A stretch of DNA of 36,787 nucleotides from Colidextribacter sp. OB.20 (GTDB lineage: Bacteria > Bacillota > Clostridia > Oscillospirales > Oscillospiraceae): positions 1-36,787 of the forward strand of contig NZ_QWKG01000040.1 of the NCBI RefSeq assembly GCF_009911595.1. The letters run 5' to 3'. Below the pieces are notes generated by a model. That model was not told the origin of the DNA and did not search any database. It saw only the letters and a list, made by a program, of their open reading frames with translations. Shown piece by piece: positions 30,827-36,787 of the stretch. The translations under genes and the position numbers were made by a program. Every line of letters starts with the position of its first letter. Position 1 is the first letter of the stretch.

Positions 30827-30848
30827 CCGGGGGCGGCTACGCCCCCGG
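30827..30848 (-). terminator. glnA terminator
   Basis: CCGGGGGC-GTAGCC-GCCCCCGG on the minus strand followed by TCTTTCT, 12 bp past the glnA stop codon. Confidence 0.8.
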
Positions 30849-30859
30849 CCATTTGCAGG

Positions 30860-32191
30860 TCAATAAATCACCAGATAGCGCTCCAGCTCCCAACTGGACA
30901 CCCGGGTCTGGTACTCGTCCCACTCCCGCAGCTTGCCCTTGATGTAGTGCTTCGCCACGTGCTCTCCCAGCACGTCCAGAATCAGGGCGTCCTTCTCCAG
31001 CTCCTCCAGGGCGTCCTTCAGGGTGCCGGGCAGGCAGGCGATGCCGTGGGCTCTGCGGGTGGCGTCGTCCATGGCGTAGATGTCCCCACTGATCTCCAGG
31101 GGGGGCGTCAGGCCCCGGGCGATGCCGTCCAGGCCGGCGGCCAGACACACCGCCACCGCCAGGTAGGGGTTGCAGGAGGGGTCCGGGCTGCGCAGCTCCA
31201 CCCGGGTGGCCTGGCCCCGGGCGGCGGGGATGCGGATGAGGGCGGAGCGGTTGGAGGCCGACCAGGCCCGATAGCGGGGGGCCTCGTGGCCCGCGCCCAG
31301 CCGCTTGTAGGAGTTGACCAGGGGGTTGGTCACGGCGGTGAAGCCCTGGACATGGTCCAGCAGGCCGGCGATGAAGGAGTAGGCCGTTTTGGACAGGCCC
31401 CGCTCCCCGTTGGGATCGCAGAACACGTTTTTCCCATTCTTGAACAGGGACATATTCAGGTGCATCCCGTTGCCCGCGATGTCGTAGATGGGCTTGGGCA
31501 TGAAGGTGGCGTGAAGACCGTTCTTCCGGGCGATGCTTTTGGTCATCAGCTTGAAGGTCATGATCTTATCCGCCCCCTCCAGGGCGTTGTTGTACTTGAA
31601 GTCGATCTCATGCTGGGCCACAGCGCACTCGTGATGGCTGGCCTCGATCTCAAAGCCCATCTGCTCCAGGGTGTGGCTGATCTCCCGGCGGGTGGCCTCG
31701 CCGTGGTCCAGGGGGCCCAAGTCGAAGTAGCCCGCCTCGTCCTTGGTGTTCGTGGTGGCGTGGCCGTTCTCGTCGGTGTCAAAGAGGAAAAACTCCAGCT
31801 CCGGCCCCACGTTGAACACGTCGAAGCCCATGGATTCCGCCCGGCGCAGCACCCGGCGCAGCACCCCCCGTGGGTCGCCCACGAAGGGGGTGCCGTCGGT
31901 GTTGTACACATCGCAGAACATCCGGGCCGTCCGGCCTTCGCTGATATTCTCGGGCAGGATAATAAAGCTGTTCAGATCGGGGTACAGGCACTGGTCCGAC
32001 TCGTGGATACGGGTAAAGCCCTCGATGGAGGAGCCGTCGAACATGATCTGGTTGTTCACCGCCTTCTCAATCTGGGAGGCGGTGATGGCCACGTTCTTCA
32101 TCTGACCGAAAATATCGGTGAACTGCATCCGGATGAACTCCACCTTCTCATCCTGGACAATGCGGATGATATCCTCTTTTGTATAGCCCAT
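30860..32191 (-). CDS. glnA: Glutamine synthetase, type I (alpha-like)
   Basis: A 443-residue GSI making glutamine from glutamate and ammonia. FTDIFGQMKNVAI, MFDGSSIEGF, VGPELEFFLF, GNGMHLNMSL, NSYKRLGAGHEAPRY and NRSALIRIPAARG are family motifs. The short length and absence of the adenylylation Tyr loop indicate the Firmicute GSI-alpha type, feedback-regulated rather than adenylylated. The ATG at 32191 follows GAGGG; TTG at 32197 is less likely. Divergent from lysA. Confidence 0.95.
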   Translation of the reverse strand: MGYTKEDIIRIVQDEKVEFIRMQFTDIFGQMKNVAITASQIEKAVNNQIMFDGSSIEGFTRIHESDQCLYPDLNSFIILPENISEGRTARMFCDVYNTDGTPFVGDPRGVLRRVLRRAESMGFDVFNVGPELEFFLFDTDENGHATTNTKDEAGYFDLGPLDHGEATRREISHTLEQMGFEIEASHHECAVAQHEIDFKYNNALEGADKIMTFKLMTKSIARKNGLHATFMPKPIYDIAGNGMHLNMSLFKNGKNVFCDPNGERGLSKTAYSFIAGLLDHVQGFTAVTNPLVNSYKRLGAGHEAPRYRAWSASNRSALIRIPAARGQATRVELRSPDPSCNPYLAVAVCLAAGLDGIARGLTPPLEISGDIYAMDDATRRAHGIACLPGTLKDALEELEKDALILDVLGEHVAKHYIKGKLREWDEYQTRVSSWELERYLVIY

Positions 32192-32224
32192 GGGCAATCC
32201 CTCTTTTCAAAAATTTCGGTACTT

Positions 32225-32291
32225 AGTATCGCATTTTCCCCCCCGGATTGTCAAGGATTTTATTGACAAATCCCCTGGAATTGGGTAGACT
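32225..32291. promoter_or_regulatory. Back-to-back promoters of glnA and lysA
   Basis: For glnA (minus): TTGACA at 32249-32254 and GATACT at 32225-32230, 18 bp apart. For lysA (plus): TTGACA at 32263-32268 and TAGACT at 32286-32291, 17 bp apart. The two -35 elements face away from each other in a TTGTCAA/TTGACAA inverted repeat with an 8-bp gap, so a dimeric regulator there would affect both genes. The lysA leader (about 35 nt) is too short for a lysine riboswitch. Confidence 0.75.
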
Positions 32292-32330
32292 AACCGTTGT
32301 CATATACAGATAAAAGGAGCGACCCGCCCT

Positions 32331-33590
32331 ATGAAAAAACCCTTTGTCACCCTGGAGCAGCTCCAGGAGATTGTCAAAATTTACCCCACCCCCTTCCACC
32401 TCTACGACGAGAAGGGCATCCGGGAAAACGCCCGGGCGCTGTACAGGGCCTTCGCCTGGAACCCGGGCTTTCGGGAGTACTTCGCCGTCAAGGCCACCCC
32501 CACCCCCCAGATTCTGAAAATACTCCGGGAGGAGGGCTGCGGCGTGGACTGCTCCTCCCTCACCGAGCTGATGATGAGCCAGCGATGCGGCTTTGCCGGG
32601 GACGAGATCATGTTCTCCTCCAACGACACTCCGGCGGAGGAGTTCGCCCTGGCCGCCAGGCTGGGCGCCGTCATCAACCTGGACGATATCACCCACATCG
32701 ACTTTTTGAAGGATACCCTGGGTTATATTCCCCAAAAAATCTCCTGCCGGTATAATCCCGGCGGCACCTTCACCCTGGGGGAGAGCAAGGAGGGTTTCCA
32801 GGTGATGGACAACCCCGGGGACGCCAAGTACGGCCTCACCCGGCCCCAGATGACCGAAGCCTTTCGCCGGCTGAAGGAGCTGGGGGCGGAGGAATTCGGC
32901 ATCCACGCCTTCCTGGCCTCCAACACCCTCTCCAACGACTACTACCCCGCTCTGGCGACCATCCTCTTCAAAATGGCCGTGGAGCTGAAGGAGGAAACGG
33001 GCTGTCACATCACCTTCATCAATCTCTCCGGCGGGGTGGGGGTGCCCTACCGCCCCGACCAGTCCGCCAACGACATCGCGGTCATCGGCGAGGGGGTGCG
33101 GAAGGCCTTTGAGGAGATTCTGGTCCCCGCGGGCATGGGGGACGTGGCTGTCTGCACCGAACTGGGCCGCTTCATGCTGGCTCCCTACGGACATCTCGTC
33201 ACCCGGGTGCTCCACCAGAAGCACACCTATAAGGAGTATATCGGAGTTGACGCCTGTGCCGCCAACCTGATGCGCCCCGCCATCTACGGGGCCTATCACC
33301 ACATCACCGTCATGGGCAGGGAGGACGCCCCCTGCGACCACAAGTACGACGTCACCGGCTCCCTGTGTGAGAACTGCGACAAGTTCGCCGTGGACCGTAT
33401 GCTGCCCGAAATTGACACCGGCGACCTGCTGGTCATCCACGACACCGGCGCCCACGGCCACTCCATGGGCTACCAGTACAACGGCCGCCTGCGCTCGGCG
33501 GAGGTCCTGCTGTGTGAGGACGGCTCCACCCGCCTCATCCGCCGGGCCGAGACCCCCGAGGACTATTTCGCAACCGCCATCTGGGACTGA
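32331..33590 (+). CDS. lysA: Diaminopimelate decarboxylase
   Basis: A 419-residue fold-III PLP enzyme converting meso-DAP to lysine. PLP lysine K54 in YFAVKATPTPQ; LSGGVGVPYRP glycine loop; CTELGRFMLAPYG; CENCDKF catalytic Cys segment near 345. Usual length. GGAG lies upstream of the ATG. A repeat follows the gene and no separate terminator is seen. Confidence 0.95.
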   Translation: MKKPFVTLEQLQEIVKIYPTPFHLYDEKGIRENARALYRAFAWNPGFREYFAVKATPTPQILKILREEGCGVDCSSLTELMMSQRCGFAGDEIMFSSNDTPAEEFALAARLGAVINLDDITHIDFLKDTLGYIPQKISCRYNPGGTFTLGESKEGFQVMDNPGDAKYGLTRPQMTEAFRRLKELGAEEFGIHAFLASNTLSNDYYPALATILFKMAVELKEETGCHITFINLSGGVGVPYRPDQSANDIAVIGEGVRKAFEEILVPAGMGDVAVCTELGRFMLAPYGHLVTRVLHQKHTYKEYIGVDACAANLMRPAIYGAYHHITVMGREDAPCDHKYDVTGSLCENCDKFAVDRMLPEIDTGDLLVIHDTGAHGHSMGYQYNGRLRSAEVLLCEDGSTRLIRRAETPEDYFATAIWD

Positions 33591-33621
33591 CAGGATCCCT
33601 CTCCCGTCCCCGCCCGCAGGC

Positions 33622-33840
33622 AAAAAAGCCTCCTTTCGAAAGGAGGTGCCCCAGTGCGCACACTGGGGCGGAGGATTGCATTTTGGCGAAGCCAAAATAT
33701 GCGAAGCAAACGGGAATTTTGAGCTCTCTGTAGGGCGGGACGACTCGGCCCGCCGTGTATTTGCCTGATTCGACGGCGCGCCGAGGTCGTCGCGCCCTAC
33801 AAACAGAAACGCAATCCTCAGTCAGACGCTGCGGCGGGAC
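33622..33840. repeat. MITE-like repeat interrupted by a second repeat
   Basis: Left part (33622-33715) is almost identical to 23027-23120: GCCTCCTTTCGAAAGGAGGT, CCCCAG..CTGGGG, GGAGGATTGC, ATTTTGGC/GCCAAAAT. After a 73-bp GTAGGG-type repeat (33729-33801) the GCAATCCTCAGTCAG right part resumes (33811-33825); the final hairpin is degraded. Confidence 0.75.
33729..33801. repeat. GTAGGG palindromic repeat nested in the MITE-like repeat
   Basis: TGTAGGGCGGGACGAC at the left and GTCGTCGCGCCCTACA at the right form near-perfect terminal inverted repeats around GGCCCGCCG and CGGCGCGCCG. Same family as 25271-25344. Confidence 0.78.
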
Positions 33841-33848
33841 GGAAGGCT

Positions 33849-34112
33849 TCACGCCCCCACGAGGGCGTTCAGCTCTCGGGCCAGTCTCAGGGCCGCACGA
33901 AAGATGTACTCGCTTTCGACGCTGTTCTGAGCGCCGATTCTGTCAATCATCTGGCACAGTTCTTTCCGCTGTTCTTCATTCAAGCAGCTCTTGACGCATT
34001 TGATCTGCATATCTGCGGAAAGAACACAGTTCCGATATTCCTCACTGTCCTTCAAGCCTCCTAAGCGGTTTTCCAATACAAATTGATACAGGCATTTCAT
34101 CAGGTCATCCAT
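33849..34112 (-). CDS. Small helical protein (DUF6809-like)
   Basis: 87 residues, all helix: MDDLMKCLYQFVLENRLGGL, SEEYRNCVLSADMQIKCVKS, EEQRKELCQMIDRI, ESEYIFRAALRLARELNAL. Layout as in the protein at 23516-23776 and likewise divergent from a small XRE gene. GGAGGA precedes the ATG. Function unknown; its stop lies next to the repeat at 33622-33840. Confidence 0.75.
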   Translation of the reverse strand: MDDLMKCLYQFVLENRLGGLKDSEEYRNCVLSADMQIKCVKSCLNEEQRKELCQMIDRIGAQNSVESEYIFRAALRLARELNALVGA

Positions 34113-34132
34113 TATGATTCCTCCTCCATTTT

Positions 34133-34186
34133 ATGCCCAAATAGGCATGTTTCTTATATATTATCATGCCCATTTGGACTTGTCAA
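34133..34186 (-). promoter_or_regulatory. Promoter and operators of the 87-aa gene
   Basis: Minus-strand TTGACA (34181-34186) and TAATAT (34158-34163) with 17-bp spacing. ATGCCCAAATAGGCAT (34133-34148) and ATGCCCATTTGGAC (34166-34179) are repeated operator-like sequences, one just after the -10 and one in the spacer. Likely bound by the XRE protein at 34203. Confidence 0.7.
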
Positions 34187-34202
34187 GAGGTGAAATTCAG
34201 AC

Positions 34203-34421
34203 ATGCAGAAATTAGCTGAGCGGCTTCTCAGTCTCCGAAAGAATCAAAATCTTACTCAAGAGGCCATTGCGCAAGAGTTGGGAATTGGACTGCGGTCATA
34301 CTGCCGTTATGAAAAAGACGAGCGCGAGCCTGACGCCCCTACCCTGGTCAAGATGGCCGACTTCTATGGCATCTCCCTGGACTATCTGGTGGGGCGGTCG
34401 GAAAAGCGGGAAAGGAGCTGA
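34203..34421 (+). CDS. Small XRE-family regulator
   Basis: A 72-residue Cro/CI HTH protein: LAERLLSLRKNQNLTQEAIA, GIGLRSYCRYEKDEREPD, FYGISLDYLVGRSEK. AAGAGGTG precedes the ATG. It lies 4 bp before lrgA, so it is probably the first gene of an xre-lrgA-lrgB operon and also represses the divergent 87-residue gene. Confidence 0.85.
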   Translation: MQKLAERLLSLRKNQNLTQEAIAQELGIGLRSYCRYEKDEREPDAPTLVKMADFYGISLDYLVGRSEKRERS

Positions 34422-34425
34422 CAGA

Positions 34426-34791
34426 ATGAACATCACAGGCCAGCTGGCTATTCTCTTCGGCGTCTGTCTGGCGGCGCAGTGCATCGCGGCTCTGCTTCCT
34501 GTGGCCTTCCCGGCCAGCGTCATCGGAATGCTCCTGCTGCTGGGGCTGCTGCTGCTCCGCGGGGTGAGGGAGCGCCACATCGACCGGGTCTGCGGCTTTC
34601 TGTCGGACAACATGTCCTTTTTCTTTGTCGCCCCCTGCGTGGGCCTGCTGGAGCACACGGACGCCCTGCTGGACTGTCTGGTCCCCTTCTTTGTGATCGC
34701 CGTGGTCACCACCCCCATCGTCTACTTCGCCACCGCCTGGACCATCCAGCTTATCATGGCCCTGCGCCGGAAAAAGGGGGGCAAGTCATGA
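34426..34791 (+). CDS. lrgA: CidA/LrgA-family membrane protein
   Basis: A 121-residue, four-helix holin-like protein: LAILFGVCLAAQCIAALLP, FPASVIGMLLLLGLLLL, FLSDNMSFFFVAPCVGLLE, FFVIAVVTTPIVYFATAW. The P-x-S-V-I-G-M motif is typical. LrgA/CidA proteins form membrane pores with LrgB, affecting murein hydrolase activity, autolysis or pyruvate uptake. AAAGGAG precedes the ATG; ATGA overlap with lrgB. Confidence 0.9.
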   Translation: MNITGQLAILFGVCLAAQCIAALLPVAFPASVIGMLLLLGLLLLRGVRERHIDRVCGFLSDNMSFFFVAPCVGLLEHTDALLDCLVPFFVIAVVTTPIVYFATAWTIQLIMALRRKKGGKS

Positions 34792-35468
34792 TTGAGGCCT
34801 TCCTCTCCTCCCCCTTCTTTGGTCTGACGCTGACCTGCGGGGCCTGGTGCGCCGGCCTTTGGGTGCAGAAAAAGACCGGCCTGATCCTGTGCAACCCCCT
34901 GCTGGTCTCCACCGTGCTGATTATCCTGCTTCTGGTATCCCTGAAAATCCCCTATGAGTCCTACGCCCTGGGGGGCGACCTGCTGGTGCTGATGCAGACC
35001 CCGGTGACTGTGATGCTGGCTCTGAACGTCTATCAGCAGCGCAGGCTGCTGGGGGAATACTTCCTTCCGGTGGTGGCCGGCTGTCTGGCCGGCTCCCTGG
35101 CCAGCATCGCTTCGGTCCTGCTGCTGAGCTGGCTGATGGGGCTGGACGGGGTCATCACCGCCTCCCTTCTGCCTAAGAGCGTCACCACCGCCATTGCCAT
35201 CGCCATCTCAGAGAGCCGGGGAGGCATCCCGGGCCTGACCGTCACCGCCGTCCTCATCGCCGGAGTGACCGGCGCCATGTTCGCTCCCCTCTTCGCCAGG
35301 CTGTTTCACATCACCGACCCGGTGGCGGAGGGGACAGCCATCGGGGCGTGCAGCCACGGTCTGGGCACCGCCAAGGCCATGGAGATCGGCAAAATCCAGG
35401 CCGCCATGAGCTCCATCGCCATCTGCGTCTGCGGCATTATCACCTCGGTTCTGGCGCTGTTTATGTAA
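34788..35468 (+). CDS. lrgB: LrgB-family membrane protein
   Basis: A 226-residue multi-pass protein with the LrgB core LLPKSVTTAIAIAISESRGGIPGLT and IGACSHGLGTAKAMEIGKIQAAMSS. It starts at the ATG overlapping the lrgA stop (ATGA), so the pair is translationally coupled. Works with LrgA in the membrane. No lytS/lytR regulators are adjacent; the small XRE gene takes their place. Confidence 0.94.
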   Translation: MIEAFLSSPFFGLTLTCGAWCAGLWVQKKTGLILCNPLLVSTVLIILLLVSLKIPYESYALGGDLLVLMQTPVTVMLALNVYQQRRLLGEYFLPVVAGCLAGSLASIASVLLLSWLMGLDGVITASLLPKSVTTAIAIAISESRGGIPGLTVTAVLIAGVTGAMFAPLFARLFHITDPVAEGTAIGACSHGLGTAKAMEIGKIQAAMSSIAICVCGIITSVLALFM

Positions 35469-35525
35469 AAAAACCGGCCCTGCCGCAAGGGCGTGCCTGA
35501 TAAAGAAGTTTTCTTTGTCGGGTGG

Positions 35526-35564
35526 CAACCGCATGATACTACGGTGTCATGCGGTTGTCTTTTT
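35526..35564 (+). terminator. Terminator between lrgB and the recombinase remnant
   Basis: CAACCGCATGA and TCATGCGGTTG form an 11-bp stem, followed by TCTTTTTG. It lies 57 bp past lrgB and overlaps the end of the truncated recombinase frame, so it may have come with the mobile element. Confidence 0.82.
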
Positions 35565-36350
35565 GCTATACCGGCTAAATTCCGGTGAAAAATCAATCTC
35601 GCCAATGAAGTTATAATGTACGTCAATGCGCTGGACGCGGTGGCCGCTGGACTTATCGGGGGCATGGACAACGATTTTCTCCACAAACTCCCGCAAAAGC
35701 GCCGGGGTCAGCTCGGTGGGCTGGGTGTACTTCTTCACAATTTTCAAAAAGCTCTGGACATTGACCGCCTGCGTCTGAGCGGCATGTACGATAGCGGACA
35801 GATCCTCTATGGACTGTTTCAGATTTGCTTGCTCCTGCTCGTAGCCCTCGGACAGCTTGGCAAAGCGTTCCTCACTCAGCTTACCTACAACATGATCTTC
35901 ATAAAGCCTTTGAATGATGGCATCCAGCTCGTTATAGCGCCGCTCCTGCTTTTCCAGCTTACGCTTGGCCTTTTCCTGCTCGGTGCGCTGTAACGCCATC
36001 TTGTTTTCCATGATGCGCCGCACAAACTCGTCCTCGTCCTCCTGGGCGTAGGCTACCACCCGTTGCAGATTTTGGAGTACAAGCTGTTCCAACACCACCG
36101 CCCGGATGTAATGGGCGCTACAACCTTTTTTACCGCGGTAGGTGGCGCAGGTGTAGCACTCCTGTTCATGCGTCCATGAAGTAGTCCGGCAGTGATACAG
36201 TCTCGCTCCACAGTCGGCGCAGTAGGCCAGCCCGGAGAACATCCCCATTTCTCCCATTTTGGTGGGGCGGCGGCGCTGTTCCCTCGCCTTTTGTACGATC
36301 TCCCAGGTTTCCGGGTCGATGATGGCCTTGTGGGTATCTTCAAACCTTGT
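35547..36350 (-). pseudogene. Large serine recombinase, C-terminal remnant
   Basis: About 267 codons match the C-terminal part of TnpX-like large serine recombinases: FEDTHKAIIDPETWEIVQKA and RRRPTKMGEMGMFSG (recombinase domain), zinc ribbon CADCG..CYTC..CSAHYI, then a coiled coil (about 125-205) and a basic end. The N-terminal resolvase domain with the catalytic Ser is absent; homology stops near 36350 and the frame upstream (to 36398) looks unrelated and has only a TTG start. It is therefore a fragment left by a deletion, rearrangement or insertion. Confidence 0.85.
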
Positions 36351-36787
36351 GTAGATGAAAAAGATACAAGCAAAAAACGCAGAAATAAAGTTGCTCAATG
36401 TAGAAGAAAATGCGGAGTTGCAACGAGTAAGGTGAGAAAAAGTTGGATTTTCAAAACAACCTCTCGTTTCAAAAATTTTACGTACCAGAGATGCAAGAAC
36501 AAGTTTTTAACGGACGGAGTAAAATCGCTCTCACCCAAATTGCTTCCAGAGCAGCTGACCGCTGGATAATTGCTTCGGAAAGGCGGTGATGGAATAATAT
36601 AGCAGGGATAGCGCTCGGAGACCAATGGTCACTCTGTACAAGGATAACAACCGTTCAAAGTATGGTAAAAGGGCAGTAATTCTTCTAAATATTTTGTGAG
36701 TGCCCGCAAAACCTTGTGAAACAGCGCATTACGCCGCATTTCCTGACAACAGGCCACCCCAATTACTACGAATTTACTACCAAGGAA
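36351..36787. other. Unrecognised AT-rich sequence at the window end
   Basis: No gene, RNA or repeat could be supported. The longest frame (36395-36625, minus) has no ribosome-binding site or family features. It adjoins the truncated recombinase, so it may be the sequence that replaced its 5' half. No group II intron domain V was found. Confidence 0.6.

Noticed and set aside
30260-32266. 668-codon plus-strand frame opposite glnA/dapF, and similar long frames opposite topA, blaR1, guaA and lysA
   Set aside because: Mirror frames of high-GC genes with low-complexity, Val/Gly/Leu-rich translations.
32292-32330. Lysine riboswitch before lysA
   Set aside because: The leader after the promoter is only about 35-40 nt, far too short.
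36351-36787. Group II intron remnant
   Set aside because: No domain V hairpin, no GUGYG-like 5' end and no reverse transcriptase codons were seen.

Overview
The window looks like the chromosome of a spore-forming, GC-rich Clostridia-class Firmicute, most likely an Oscillospiraceae relative of the Flavonifractor/Lawsonibacter type. That placement is inferred from the genes, not from a search. It rests on spoVAD and spoVAE, the Firmicute orders era-yqzL-recO and dprA-topA-trmFO, the yceD-rpmF pair, BlaI/BlaR1-type regulation, strong AGGAGG ribosome-binding sites and many TTG/GTG starts. No rRNA, tRNA or CRISPR array was recognised.

Region 1 (1-9534) holds two related integrative and mobilizable elements (IMEs) in tandem at the 3' end of guaA. 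The core site GAGTGGGAATGA, which encodes the last codons and stop of guaA, occurs at 9523-9534 and again at 2828-2839. IME2 (2828-9534) is complete: two AT-rich cargo genes, a MobV-type relaxase, a hairpin-rich oriT/origin-like stretch with 9-bp iterons, a RepA-like helicase, a MobC-like protein, a tyrosine integrase, a small excisionase-like protein and a divergent XRE regulator. IME1 (1-2839) shows the same right-hand module and runs off the left edge. Integrase arm-site pairs, terminators and regulator-binding repeats are visible in the DNA.

Region 2 (9523-19586) is mostly leftward housekeeping DNA. guaA has lost most of its glutaminase domain. A BlaI/BlaR1/membrane-protein operon has two clear BlaI boxes. 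Then come an RluA-type pseudouridine synthase, yceD-rpmF (rightward), an SdpI-family protein, recO without its usual zinc finger, a short yqzL missed by simple ORF calling, era and ybeY.

Region 3 (19732-32191) contains spoVAD-spoVAE (rightward, no spoVAC), a GRAM-like protein, a promoter-to-terminator segment that may be a structured RNA, plsX, an XRE/small-protein pair between two palindromic repeats, trmFO-topA-dprA, an SPOUT methyltransferase, dapF and glnA. glnA is divergent from lysA.

Region 4 (32331-36787) has lysA, a second repeat/small-protein/XRE locus leading into lrgA-lrgB, and a truncated large serine recombinase followed by unrecognised sequence to the window end.

Two families of intergenic palindromic repeats run through the chromosomal part: a 50-75 bp family with GTAGGG ends, and a larger MITE-like family of about 140-190 bp. 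One copy of the first is nested in a copy of the second, and at least two gene 3' ends are read out of the larger repeat.
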